From positions 1 through 28,265 of IMG/VR virus record IMGVR_UViG_3300044678_000994: a stretch of DNA of 28,265 nt. The stretch is one strand, 5' to 3'. The stretch comes from a virus. The stretch's first letter is position 1. The number at the start of each line of letters is the position of its first letter. Under the pieces are notes generated by a model. It saw only the letters and a list, made by a program, of their open reading frames with translations. It had not been told where the DNA came from and did not search any database. The translations under genes were made by a program, and so were the position numbers. Positions 1 through 6,598 of this stretch are shown in pieces.

Positions 1-1
1 G

Positions 2-124
2 GTCGCCGTCGTAAGCAGCGGCACACACAACCCGACTTCCGACGGAAGCATCGAAGACGCGATGGCGCGCGACTGCTACCGACTCGCCGACGCCATGCTC
101 CGCGCTCGCAAGGTGGCGCCATGA
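2..124 (+). CDS. C-terminal fragment of unknown early protein
   Basis: An open frame runs in from the left edge and ends at a TGA that overlaps the next start as ATGA. The visible 40 residues include a short helical stretch with MARDCYRLADAMLRARK near the end. The tight coupling to the downstream genes makes it a likely true gene end. I do not recognise the family; the N-terminus lies outside the window, so no function is offered. Confidence 0.55.
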   Translation, partial: VAVVSSGTHNPTSDGSIEDAMARDCYRLADAMLRARKVAP

Positions 125-252
125 GACTGCCGCTCACGCGTGGCGCCCGCTGGACGGGCGAGGGTGATCGGGCGCATCCGGGCGATGTCGCGGTGTTCAT
201 CGTCTGCGTGGTTGGGTTCGTGGTGCTGTTTGCATATGGGGTGATTCGATGA
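121..252 (+). CDS. Small single-pass membrane protein, function unknown
   Basis: This 43-residue frame starts with the ATG of an ATGA overlap and ends with an ATGA overlap into the next gene, which supports translation. Residues 1-22 are polar and basic. Residues about 23-41 form one hydrophobic segment (VAVFIVCVVGFVVLFAYGV) long enough to cross a membrane. It sits at the head of the visible early operon, not near the lysis genes, so a holin role is not suggested. It has no recognisable family. Confidence 0.55.
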   Translation: MRLPLTRGARWTGEGDRAHPGDVAVFIVCVVGFVVLFAYGVIR

Positions 253-491
253 GCACGCATGTCTACAGCAATGGCGTGATGGCGGGACGAGACGGTCAAG
301 ACAAGCATCGGCGCGTCGTGACGCGGAGTCAGATCAGGCATTGCGACAAGCCAGCGGAATACGACGCGACCGTCATCGATGCGGGTTACTGCCTCGATGC
401 GCCGTCGTGGATTCCTGCGGGTAGTTGGCAAGGGCACGCGGCGAAGTTTGGCGTTGCAATCGAATCGACCGAACTCAGGGGGAACGCATGA
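249..491 (+). CDS. Hypothetical early protein, 80 residues
   Basis: This frame is coupled on both sides by 4-base overlaps (start at 249, stop overlapping the ATG of the ERF gene at 488), which is the main support for it. The product is basic in its N-terminal third, has no hydrophobic segment and contains two tryptophans (PSWIPAGSWQG). I recognise no domain. Its position just before the annealing protein suggests co-expression with the recombination genes, but no role can be assigned. Confidence 0.5.
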   Translation: MSTHVYSNGVMAGRDGQDKHRRVVTRSQIRHCDKPAEYDATVIDAGYCLDAPSWIPAGSWQGHAAKFGVAIESTELRGNA

Positions 492-1141
492 CCGCCCGCA
501 CCGACACGGCCCCGCGCGTCTACGCGGCAATCGCAGGAATAACGAAGGACCTCGCGCGCACCGGCATTGCGAAGAATCGCAACAACACGCAGGGGCAGGG
601 GTTCAAGTTCCGCGGCATCGACGACGTCTACAACGCGCTCGCGCCTCTGCTGGCGGAGCACGGCCTCTGCATCATCCCGCGCATGGCCTCCCGCGAGCAG
701 ATCGAACGATCCAGCAAGAGCGGAGGCGCGCTGTTCTTCACGACCGTGCACGCGGAGTTCGACTTTGTCTCCGTCGAGGACGGCAGCAAGCACACCGCCT
801 GCACGATCGGCGAGGCGCAAGACAGCAGCGACAAGTCCACCAACAAAGCGATGAGCGCGGCCTACAAGTACGCCTGTTTCCTCACGTTCTGCATCCCGCT
901 CGAAGGCCAGGCCGACGCGGACGAGAGCACGGTCGAGGTTGCCTCCGCCGCTGAGTTGCTGCCCGAGTCGCAGGTGGTGGACTACCTCGCAGCGATCAGC
1001 GACGCGGCGACGTCCGAGGAACTGCTGAAAGTGTTCACGGCAGCCTACAAGGCAGCGAAAGCCGCCGAGGACGTGCAGGCCGCGCAGCGGTTCACGAAGG
1101 CGAAGGACGCGCGCAAGGCCGCGCTCGCGGTGCCCGAATGA
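488..1141 (+). CDS. erf: ERF-family single-strand DNA annealing protein
   Basis: The 217-residue product matches the ERF recombinase pattern: residues about 38-60 read GFKFRGIDDVYNALAPLLAE, and residues 108-138 carry the conserved GEAQDSSDKSTNKA and AYKYACFLTF-type helix. ERF proteins, known from phage P22, form rings that anneal complementary single strands during phage recombination and genome circularisation. I chose the ATG at 488 over an upstream in-frame ATG at 425 because it has a strong AGGGGG ribosome site and the ATGA overlap with the preceding gene; the longer form would add non-homologous residues. The next gene is the partner exonuclease, starting within this gene's last codons, the classic exonuclease/annealase pair. 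Family call is secure; the mechanism is inferred from the family. Confidence 0.9.
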   Translation: MTARTDTAPRVYAAIAGITKDLARTGIAKNRNNTQGQGFKFRGIDDVYNALAPLLAEHGLCIIPRMASREQIERSSKSGGALFFTTVHAEFDFVSVEDGSKHTACTIGEAQDSSDKSTNKAMSAAYKYACFLTFCIPLEGQADADESTVEVASAAELLPESQVVDYLAAISDAATSEELLKVFTAAYKAAKAAEDVQAAQRFTKAKDARKAALAVPE

Positions 1142-1758
1142 AACAGCTCACCGCCGAATGGTTCGCCGCGCGTCTCGGGTGCGTGACTGCATCGAGGGTC
1201 GCGGACGTGCTCGCGATGACGAAGAACGGCCCTAGCGAGCGCCGGCAGTCGTACCTCTATCAGCTTGTCGCCGAGCGGCTGACCGGGCTATCGACCGAGC
1301 ACTACGTCACCGCCGACATGCAGCGCGGCATCGACTGCGAGGCCGAAGCGCGAACGCTGTACGAACTGCGCGCGGGCCGGCTGGTGGACGAGGTCGCCTT
1401 CGTCCGGCACCCGACCATCCCGATGTGCGGCGCGTCGCCTGACGGTGTCGCGGGCGATGTCCTGGTGGAGATCAAGTGCCCGCGCCAAGAGCGGCACGTT
1501 GCCACGCTGCTGACCGGGAAGATCCCCGCCGACTACCTGCCGCAGATGAACCTGCAGATGGCATGCACGGGCGCGACCGGCGTCGACTACGTGTCGTTTT
1601 GCGCGGCAATGCCTGAGCCGATGCAGCTAGTCGTTCTGCGGCATGCCCGCAATCAGACGGAGATCGACGAGATGGAAGAGAAGATCCGCGCGTTCCTTGT
1701 CGAGGTAGAAGCAGCCGCGATCCGCGCGCGCGAGCTGGCGGAGGCGGGGCAAGCGTGA
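1138..1758 (+). CDS. YqaJ/lambda-type exonuclease (viral recombinase)
   Basis: This 206-residue protein has the PD-(D/E)XK nuclease signature of the YqaJ/lambda exonuclease family. The visible pieces are an N-terminal EWFAARLGCVTASR (residues 7-20), the acidic GIDCEAEAR around E70, SPDG with D102, and VEIKCP with E111 and K113 (residues 110-115), followed by LPQMNLQM (134-141). In this family the enzyme resects double-stranded ends to leave 3' single strands for the annealing protein encoded just upstream. The start overlaps the ERF stop as ATGA and the stop overlaps the helicase start, so the three are probably made together. Length is typical for the compact phage versions. Confidence 0.9.
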   Translation: MKQLTAEWFAARLGCVTASRVADVLAMTKNGPSERRQSYLYQLVAERLTGLSTEHYVTADMQRGIDCEAEARTLYELRAGRLVDEVAFVRHPTIPMCGASPDGVAGDVLVEIKCPRQERHVATLLTGKIPADYLPQMNLQMACTGATGVDYVSFCAAMPEPMQLVVLRHARNQTEIDEMEEKIRAFLVEVEAAAIRARELAEAGQA

Positions 1759-3134
1759 GTTATTCCGACTTCGTCTCGCGCAAGCTCTCCAGCAGCCCGG
1801 CCACCGGCATCACTGGCCCCGTGCAGATGCCTGCCGGCCTGTTCCCGCATCAATCCGACCTTGCCCGCTGGGCAGTGCGTCGCGGCCGTGCAGCGATCTT
1901 TGCCGACACCGGCCTGGGCAAGAGCCGCATGCAGCTTGCGTGGGCAGACATCGTGCGCCGTGAATCCGGATGCCGCGTGCTGATCCTCGCGCCGCTGGCA
2001 GTCGCGCCGCAGACCGTCGCCGAGGGCGCGGAGATTGGCGTCGAGGTCGTGCATGCTCGGGACGGTGCCGATACGGACGCGGGCATCGTCATCACGAACT
2101 ACGACCGCCTGCACCGATTCGACCCGAGCGCATTCGGCGCCGTCGTGCTGGACGAGTCGAGCATCATCAAGCATCACGACGCGAAGACGCTGAAGACGCT
2201 GCTGGAGGCTTTCCGGGAGACGCCGCACAAGCTCTGCGCGACGGCAACGCCTGCGCCGAACGACTGGACCGAGCTGGGCACGCATGCGGAGTTTCTCGGC
2301 GTGTGCTCGCGATCGGAGATGCTGGCCGAGTTCTTCGTGCACGACGGCGGCGACACGCAGACGTGGCGCATCAAGGGCCACGCGAAGCACGCCTTCTGGC
2401 AGTGGGTCGCATCTTGGGGCGCGCTTGTCCGCTCGCCTGCTGACCTCGGCCACGACGCCAGCGCCTACCGACTGCCGCCCGTTGACCTGCGCGAGCACAT
2501 CATCCGCAGCGACTACATCGCGCCCGGGTCACTGTTCGTCACCGAAGCGCAGTCGCTCATGGAGCGGCGCGAGGCGCGTCGAGATTCCATCGCCGACCGC
2601 GTGCGCGACTGTGCCGCCGTCGTCAACGCTGACCGCGAGTCGTGGGTCATCTGGTGCGACCTGAACGCCGAGGGCGATGCACTGCGCGCGGCGATTCCCG
2701 ATGCCGTCGAGGTGCGCGGCGCGGACGATCTCGACGTGAAGGAACAGCGGCTGCGCGACTTCGCAAGCGGGAAGATTCGCGTGCTCGTCACGAAGCCCAG
2801 CATCGCCGGCTTCGGGCTCAACTGGCAGCACTGCGCGCGCATGGCGTTCGTCGGCGTGACCGATAGCTTCGAGTCCTACTACCAAGCCGTGCGCCGCTGC
2901 TGGCGGTTCGGGCAGACGCGCACGGTCTGCGTGCATATCTTCGCGTCCGAGCGCGAAGGCGCGGTCGTGGCGAACCTGAAGCGGAAAGAGGCGGACGCGC
3001 TCGCGATGTCGGAGATGCTTTCCGGTGAGACGCGCGCCGCAGTGCAAGCGAACGTCCTCGGCATGGTTCGCCAGACGAACCCCTACAACGCAACGCGGCG
3101 CGTCACCGTGCCTCGGTTTCTGGAGGTTGCATGA
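1755..3134 (+). CDS. Superfamily 2 (SNF2-like) DNA helicase
   Basis: The 459-residue protein shows the ordered SF2 motifs: FPHQ near residue 30, Walker A TGLGKS (52-57), motif Ia ILAPLAV (77-83), motif II DESS (133-136), motif III ATATP (162-166), motif V around TKPSIAGFGLNWQ (346-358) and motif VI QAVRRCWRFGQ (377-387). The terminal RCWRFGQ resembles the SNF2/SWI2 arginine-finger motif. Such phage helicases translocate on duplex DNA using ATP and often neighbour exonuclease or methylase genes. Start and stop are both in ATGA overlaps, with the exonuclease upstream and the HNH gene downstream. Role in recombination, replication or remodelling of recombination intermediates is inferred; the helicase fold is seen. 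Confidence 0.9.
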   Translation: MSYSDFVSRKLSSSPATGITGPVQMPAGLFPHQSDLARWAVRRGRAAIFADTGLGKSRMQLAWADIVRRESGCRVLILAPLAVAPQTVAEGAEIGVEVVHARDGADTDAGIVITNYDRLHRFDPSAFGAVVLDESSIIKHHDAKTLKTLLEAFRETPHKLCATATPAPNDWTELGTHAEFLGVCSRSEMLAEFFVHDGGDTQTWRIKGHAKHAFWQWVASWGALVRSPADLGHDASAYRLPPVDLREHIIRSDYIAPGSLFVTEAQSLMERREARRDSIADRVRDCAAVVNADRESWVIWCDLNAEGDALRAAIPDAVEVRGADDLDVKEQRLRDFASGKIRVLVTKPSIAGFGLNWQHCARMAFVGVTDSFESYYQAVRRCWRFGQTRTVCVHIFASEREGAVVANLKRKEADALAMSEMLSGETRAAVQANVLGMVRQTNPYNATRRVTVPRFLEVA

Positions 3135-3538
3135 CTTCTCGAAATGCTGTCGGCGCCGATCACCCGTTGTTCCGAACCGGCAAAACGCACGATTCGCTTG
3201 GGTACATTCAATTGTCTTCGAAGGTTCACGGCGACACATGGCGCATGCGCGAGCATCGCGCCGTTATGCAAAAAGCAGTAGGACGCAGCCTTCGGATTGA
3301 CGAAGTTGTGCACCACATCAACGGGGACAAATCAGACAACAGAATTGAAAACCTTGCGCTGATGTCTCGCGCTGATCATGTGAGAGAGCACCACGCAAAG
3401 GGCCGCGCGATGATTTGTCAGTGTTGCGGCAAGCAGAAATGGTACAGCCCTGCGCTTATTGCTCGGATGACCGCTCACCCTTACATGTGCCGTGCCTGCC
3501 GTTTTGGACGTGACTGGAACAATGGAGCAAAGAAATGA
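3131..3538 (+). CDS. HNH endonuclease with C-terminal zinc ribbon
   Basis: The 135-residue protein carries a clear HNH core, EVVHHINGDKSDNRIENL (residues 58-75), preceded by the REHRAVM helix (40-46), followed by HVREHH, and a C-terminal pair of cysteine knuckles (C96/C99 and C120/C123). This layout is common in free-standing phage HNH homing-type nucleases. Two sequence lines counted by eye are only about 45-48% G+C, against roughly 65% in neighbours, which suggests a recent arrival. Yet it is joined to the helicase and methylase genes by 4-base overlaps on both sides. A homing role is likely; a role in packaging, as for some phage HNH proteins, is less likely because it sits among early genes far from the terminase. 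Confidence 0.9.
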   Translation: MTSRNAVGADHPLFRTGKTHDSLGYIQLSSKVHGDTWRMREHRAVMQKAVGRSLRIDEVVHHINGDKSDNRIENLALMSRADHVREHHAKGRAMICQCCGKQKWYSPALIARMTAHPYMCRACRFGRDWNNGAKK

Positions 3539-4422
3539 TGTGCATCGATCAGGTCGTAACCGACGCCTATGCCATTTACCAAGGGGACGCCGTCGAAGTG
3601 CTGCGCGGCATCCCGGACGAGAGCATCGACTACTCGATCTTCTCGCCGCCGTTCGCGAGCCTGTACACGTACAGCAACAGCCCGCGCGACATGGGCAACT
3701 GCCGCAACGATGCCGAGTTCTTCGAGCACATGGGCTATCTCATCACGGAACTGCGGCGCGTGCTGCGTCCCGGTCGTGAAGTGTCGTTTCACTGCATGCT
3801 GATGCCGACGAGCAAGGAACGGGACGGGCACATCGGGCTGCGCGACTTTCGCGGGGATCTCATCCGCGCATTCGAGGCGCGCGGGTTCATCCATCACTCC
3901 GAGGTCGTCATCTGGAAAGACCCCGTGACCGCGATGCAGCGCACGAAGGCTATCGGACTGCTGCACAAGAGCATCCGCGAGAACGCCAGTCTGAGCCGCC
4001 AGGGAATCCCGGACTACGTCATCACGATGCGCGCCCCAGGCGACGCGGTCCCGCGCGTGAAGCACGACCCTGAACAGTTCCCGGTTTCCAAGTGGCAGCG
4101 CATTGCCTCGCCCGTCTGGACCGACATCGACCCGTCAGACACCCTGCAATTCCGCTCGGCCCGCGAGCACGACGACGAGCGGCATATCTGCCCGCTGCAG
4201 CTCGAGGTTATCCGCCGCTGCATTGATCTTTGGACGAACCCGGGCGACGTCGTGCTCTCGCCGTTCGCTGGCATCGGGTCGGAGGGATTCGTCGCGATCG
4301 AGGAAGGGCGGCGATTTATCGGCGTGGAGCTGAAGCGGTCGTACTACGAACAGGCGACGCGGAATCTGCTGCAGGCCACGAAGTCCGAGGTCGATCTGTT
4401 TGCTGCTGCGGAGGTCGCATGA
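3535..4422 (+). CDS. Beta-class DNA methyltransferase (N4-cytosine or N6-adenine)
   Basis: This 295-residue protein has the catalytic motif SPPF (residues 37-40) near the N-terminus and the S-adenosylmethionine motif FAGIGS (244-249) near the C-terminus, with RRFIGVEL following. Catalytic motif before cofactor motif marks the beta class of amino-methyltransferases. SPPF is more usual in N4-cytosine enzymes, but this does not settle the base modified. No restriction endonuclease partner is visible, so it is probably an orphan enzyme that masks phage DNA from host restriction or marks it. It overlaps the HNH gene and the next small gene as ATGA. The first two codons are both ATG; the first fits the overlap. 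Confidence 0.88.
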   Translation: MMCIDQVVTDAYAIYQGDAVEVLRGIPDESIDYSIFSPPFASLYTYSNSPRDMGNCRNDAEFFEHMGYLITELRRVLRPGREVSFHCMLMPTSKERDGHIGLRDFRGDLIRAFEARGFIHHSEVVIWKDPVTAMQRTKAIGLLHKSIRENASLSRQGIPDYVITMRAPGDAVPRVKHDPEQFPVSKWQRIASPVWTDIDPSDTLQFRSAREHDDERHICPLQLEVIRRCIDLWTNPGDVVLSPFAGIGSEGFVAIEEGRRFIGVELKRSYYEQATRNLLQATKSEVDLFAAAEVA

Positions 4423-4637
4423 GCCACCCATTGACCGACAGCCTCCCCGACCACATGGACGCCCTCGCGCTGCGGCAGGCGTGCGGCGAGATCGAGGCGG
4501 GATTGCGGGCTGCGCTTGCTCGCAGCATGAAAGAGATGCAGCACGCCAACGAGGTGATGCTGCGAGAGGCAGGAGTCGGCGTGATCGACATCAACACGAT
4601 TGCACTGGCCCGCGCCGCACTGGAGGCAACGAAATGA
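4419..4637 (+). CDS. Hypothetical early protein, 72 residues
   Basis: I placed the start at the ATG overlapping the methylase stop (ATGA); a longer open frame extends upstream inside the methylase gene but is a shadow. The product is a predicted helical, acidic protein with motifs such as ALRQACGEIEAGLRAALARS and ends in ALARAALEATK. Its stop overlaps the next start as ATGA. The protein resembles the small helical accessory proteins common in phage early operons, but I know no function for it. Confidence 0.6.
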   Translation: MSHPLTDSLPDHMDALALRQACGEIEAGLRAALARSMKEMQHANEVMLREAGVGVIDINTIALARAALEATK

Positions 4638-5173
4638 GCGAGACGCTAACCGCGCGTGAACTGCAAACGCTGCGCAACATGGGCAACGAGGCAGAAGCGG
4701 CGGCGGATGAGATAGACGCCCTCCGCGCCGAGGTCGAGCGGTTGCGGGGCGCGCTTGAGAAGTTGGCGCGACTTGGCAACGGCGACCGATACGGAAACAG
4801 CACGGGCAATCAGATTGCCATTGCCGCCCTCACGCCCGCCGAGGTCGATGCTTTGCGCAAAGCGCAAGCTGATTTCCACATGGCCTACCGCATGAAGTGC
4901 GACGAAGAGACCAAAGCGCAGGCAGTGGAGATTGAGAGACTCCGCGCCGAGGTCGAGCGGGACGAGTTTCAGCGAATGGCCGGAGCCAACGGACTAGCGG
5001 GCCTTGAAATGGGCCGCGAGATAGACGCCCTCCGCGCCGAGGTCGAGGCTTTGCGAGAGGCTGCGCAAGAGTTCATCCGCGACTACATCGAAGGCGACAT
5101 GGACGACATTAAACAGTATGTCCGAGGATTCAGAGCCGCCCTCACGCCCGCCGAGGTGAAGCATGACGATTGA
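4634..5173 (+). CDS. Coiled-coil early protein with internal repeats
   Basis: The 179-residue product is mostly helical with a repeated heptad-type unit: EIDALRAEVERLR, then EIERLRAEVERDE, then EIDALRAEVEALR. A second repeated unit, AALTPAEV, appears mid-protein and at the C-terminus. The repeats are also near-identical in DNA, so they arose by duplication or recombination. Small phage early proteins of the Ead/Ea22-like type often carry similar LRAEVE units, but I cannot assign this to one family firmly. It starts in an ATGA overlap and its last codons overlap the start of the next gene by 11 bases, the second AALTPAEV DNA copy supplying the GAGGTGA ribosome site for that gene. Function unknown; oligomerisation is likely from the heptads. 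Confidence 0.7.
   Translation: MSETLTARELQTLRNMGNEAEAAADEIDALRAEVERLRGALEKLARLGNGDRYGNSTGNQIAIAALTPAEVDALRKAQADFHMAYRMKCDEETKAQAVEIERLRAEVERDEFQRMAGANGLAGLEMGREIDALRAEVEALREAAQEFIRDYIEGDMDDIKQYVRGFRAALTPAEVKHDD
4709..4738 (+). repeat. 30-bp direct repeat, copy 1
   Basis: This 30-base stretch, encoding EIDALRAEVE, is identical to positions 5018-5047. Its last 18 bases plus two more recur at 4940-4959 in a diverged middle copy. Confidence 0.9.
4823..4845 (+). repeat. 23-bp direct repeat, copy 1
   Basis: This stretch encodes the AALTPAEV unit and is identical to 5135-5157. Here it is internal to the coiled-coil gene. Confidence 0.9.
5018..5047 (+). repeat. 30-bp direct repeat, copy 2
   Basis: It is identical to 4709-4738 and encodes the third EIDALRAEVE unit of the coiled-coil protein. 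Confidence 0.9.
5135..5157 (+). repeat. 23-bp direct repeat, copy 2
   Basis: It is identical to 4823-4845. In this position the GAGGT end of the repeat lies 5 bases before the ATG at 5163 and so also serves as part of that gene's ribosome site. Confidence 0.9.
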
Positions 5174-5420
5174 TGAAGTGATGGCGACCGTTGTCGATTA
5201 TCGCATTGCCGTCTTCCAAGGCGACGACGCGATGACTGCATCCGCCTTGCGCACGGTTCGCAATGCCGTGAAAGTCTTCGTTGCCACCGAACGAGACGCG
5301 GAGGCGGAGGCGTGTGCGGAGTTAGTCATGGCCGAACAAGCGACGCCGCATGGTGCAGCGTATTGCGAAGCAGCCATCCGCGCCCGCATCGCCGCGCGGA
5401 AGGGAGGCGCGCAGCCGTGA
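5163..5420 (+). CDS. Hypothetical early protein, 85 residues
   Basis: The ATG at 5163 follows GAGGTGAAGC, a good ribosome site, and overlaps the preceding gene by 11 bases. The product is helical and alanine-rich, with an acidic middle (ATERDAEAEACAELV) and a C-terminus of the type AAIRARIAARKG that is frequent in small phage early proteins. There is no membrane segment and no recognised domain. It is coupled to the next gene through a GTGA overlap. Confidence 0.6.
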   Translation: MTIDEVMATVVDYRIAVFQGDDAMTASALRTVRNAVKVFVATERDAEAEACAELVMAEQATPHGAAYCEAAIRARIAARKGGAQP

Positions 5421-5800
5421 CCGACCTAGACGAACTCGAAAGGCTGCTGGAGCAGGCGACGCCGGGGCCGTGGTGGGTGTACGTGCACACGGGAGACGGG
5501 ACATCAATTGGACCCGGCGATGATTGGACCGTGTACGGCAACGGTAGAGAGCCCGTGGTGCACGAGGGCAGCTTTACTGTTCATGCCGCCGCCAACGCCG
5601 CCCTAATCGCCGCCCTGCGCAACTGTGCAGAGGAGCTGGTGCGGGATGCGCGGCGGTATTGGTGGCTTACGCACTGCGGAGCATTCACCGTGGGCCGTGC
5701 GACTAGCGCGCCGTGGGGATTGCATCTCAGCGGGTCAGCGACCGATCCGGCAGACTTGGACGCCGCAATTGACGCAGCCATCGCCCAGGAGCGCCCGTGA
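5417..5800 (+). CDS. Small phage early protein with ATPGPWW motif (Ead/Ea22-like)
   Basis: I chose the GTG at 5417 because it overlaps the previous stop as GTGA and gives an N-terminus MTDLDELERLLEQATPGPWW, which is the usual N-terminus of a widespread set of phage accessory proteins that begin with a short helix followed by ATPGPW. An ATG at 5312 would only add a shadow of the previous gene. The middle contains AAANAALIAALRN, another hallmark of that set. The 127-residue product ends with a helical AAIDAAIAQ. Function of these proteins is unknown. It ends in a GTGA overlap with the next small frame. Confidence 0.65.
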   Translation: MTDLDELERLLEQATPGPWWVYVHTGDGTSIGPGDDWTVYGNGREPVVHEGSFTVHAAANAALIAALRNCAEELVRDARRYWWLTHCGAFTVGRATSAPWGLHLSGSATDPADLDAAIDAAIAQERP

Positions 5801-5955
5801 CCCCGCGACAAACTCGCACACAGGCATTGATTGCACGTCGCCGCTTGCTAGAGAGCGTGGCATATCGTCGGGCGCACTCGGTTCGCACTTATGGAATGCT
5901 GCGCGGTCTTCTGCGATGGCAAATAAAAATCCCGGGTTGCAGGGGGCTGCTATGA
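5797..5955 (+). CDS. Small basic hypothetical protein, 52 residues
   Basis: The frame starts at a GTG overlapping the previous stop (GTGA) and ends in an ATGA overlap with the DUF551 gene; this double coupling is the main reason to accept it. The product is strongly basic (TRTQALIARRRLLESVAYRR) with no membrane segment and no known domain. A codon-level test would be needed to be sure it is a protein and not simply a leader keeping ribosomes moving to the next gene. Confidence 0.4.
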   Translation: MTPRQTRTQALIARRRLLESVAYRRAHSVRTYGMLRGLLRWQIKIPGCRGLL

Positions 5956-6179
5956 CGCGCTACGAATGGACGCCAGCGAGTGAGCCGCCTAGCGATTCGC
6001 GGCCAGTGCTGCTGTTGTTGGCATCAGGAGACTGGCATAAGGGATTTCACACAACAGGCGCTCACCCATCGTGGTGGATTGATCGATGCAACCTGCCGAT
6101 TGGAAACGTCACCCATTGGCGCGACGTAGAGCAACCCAACTCATCAGCAACGCTTACAGGTTCGGACGAGGGGAAGTGA
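5952..6179 (+). CDS. DUF551 family protein
   Basis: The 75-residue product has the pattern of the DUF551 family: an N-terminal YEWTPASEPPSDSRPVLLL, a central WHKGFH, then HPSWWID and a C-terminal VTHWRDV. DUF551 proteins are short, phage- and prophage-associated and of unknown biochemical role. An open frame extends upstream from 5625 but lies over the preceding genes; the ATG at 5952 makes an ATGA overlap and gives the expected family N-terminus. Base composition is a little lower in G+C than neighbours, as is usual for small mobile accessory genes. Confidence 0.75.
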   Translation: MTRYEWTPASEPPSDSRPVLLLLASGDWHKGFHTTGAHPSWWIDRCNLPIGNVTHWRDVEQPNSSATLTGSDEGK

Positions 6180-6442
6180 TGCCAAAGGTGCAACCCATCG
6201 TCCAAACCCCACCCCTAGCCGTCGACCGCGCCACCGCAGCAGCCGCGCTCGGCGTGTCGGAGTCAACGCTGGAGGGGCTGGTGCGCGCGGGTGAGGCGCC
6301 AGCACCGAGGCGCATATCGCGAGGGCGTGTCGCGTGGCTGTGGCGCGATCTTGTGGCGTTTGCAGAGTCTCGGCCGGTCAGCGAGTTGCAGCCGGGGCCG
6401 GGGCGGACATCAACCCGCGACGATGAGGCGATCCGTGCATGA
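6179..6442 (+). CDS. AlpA/excisionase-like winged-helix DNA-binding protein
   Basis: The ATG at 6179 overlaps the previous stop as TGATG. The 87-residue product contains a helix-turn-helix of the AlpA/MerR-like excisionase type: AAAALGVSESTLEGLVRAG (residues about 19-37), then PAPRRISRGRVAWLWRDLVA with the wing and the WRDL helix. Such proteins act as excisionases or transcription regulators of prophages. No integrase is visible in the window, so whether this phage integrates cannot be told; a regulator of the adjoining genes is equally possible. The stop is at 6440-6442, inside the start of the truncated methyltransferase frame. Confidence 0.75.
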   Translation: MPKVQPIVQTPPLAVDRATAAAALGVSESTLEGLVRAGEAPAPRRISRGRVAWLWRDLVAFAESRPVSELQPGPGRTSTRDDEAIRA

Positions 6443-6560
6443 GTTGGCACTTTTCGCGGGCGCTGGTGGAGGCATTCTCGGCGGACACCTGCTCGGATGG
6501 CGAACCATCTGCGCCGTCGAGTGGGAGCCCTACGCCGCAGGCGGGCTTGTGCTACGGTAA
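6435..6560 (+). pseudogene. 5' fragment of a DNA cytosine-5 methyltransferase
   Basis: A frame beginning at GTG 6435 encodes HELALFAGAGGGILGGHLLG followed by WRTICAVEWEPYA and stops at a TAA after 41 codons. This is the N-terminal motif I (FAGAGG, cofactor binding) and motif II (the acidic residue of AVEWE) of C5-methyltransferases; the catalytic PC motif and target-recognition region are absent. Full enzymes have roughly 250-400 residues. The last residues (AAGGLVLR) depart from what follows in the family, so the coding sequence is cut at about 6535-6560, right where the oppositely oriented late operon ends. A different frame from 6439 to 6633 is also open but has no family resemblance. I read this as a remnant at a rearrangement junction, or a joining error in the assembly. 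Confidence 0.7.
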
Positions 6561-6598
6561 CTGCCCGGTGATTTCGGAAACCTACGCAGGGAACTGCA

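Noticed and set aside
121-252. Holin encoded at the left end
   Set aside because: The protein has one membrane segment but lies in the early operon next to recombination genes, whereas the lysis genes are at 6599-7862.
1653-2498. Minus-strand open frame of 281 codons
   Set aside because: It is antisense to the exonuclease and helicase genes, whose motifs are clear; no domain visible in the antisense product.
6561-6598. Bidirectional terminator between the converging operons
   Set aside because: The 38-base gap has no stem followed by a T-run on either strand.
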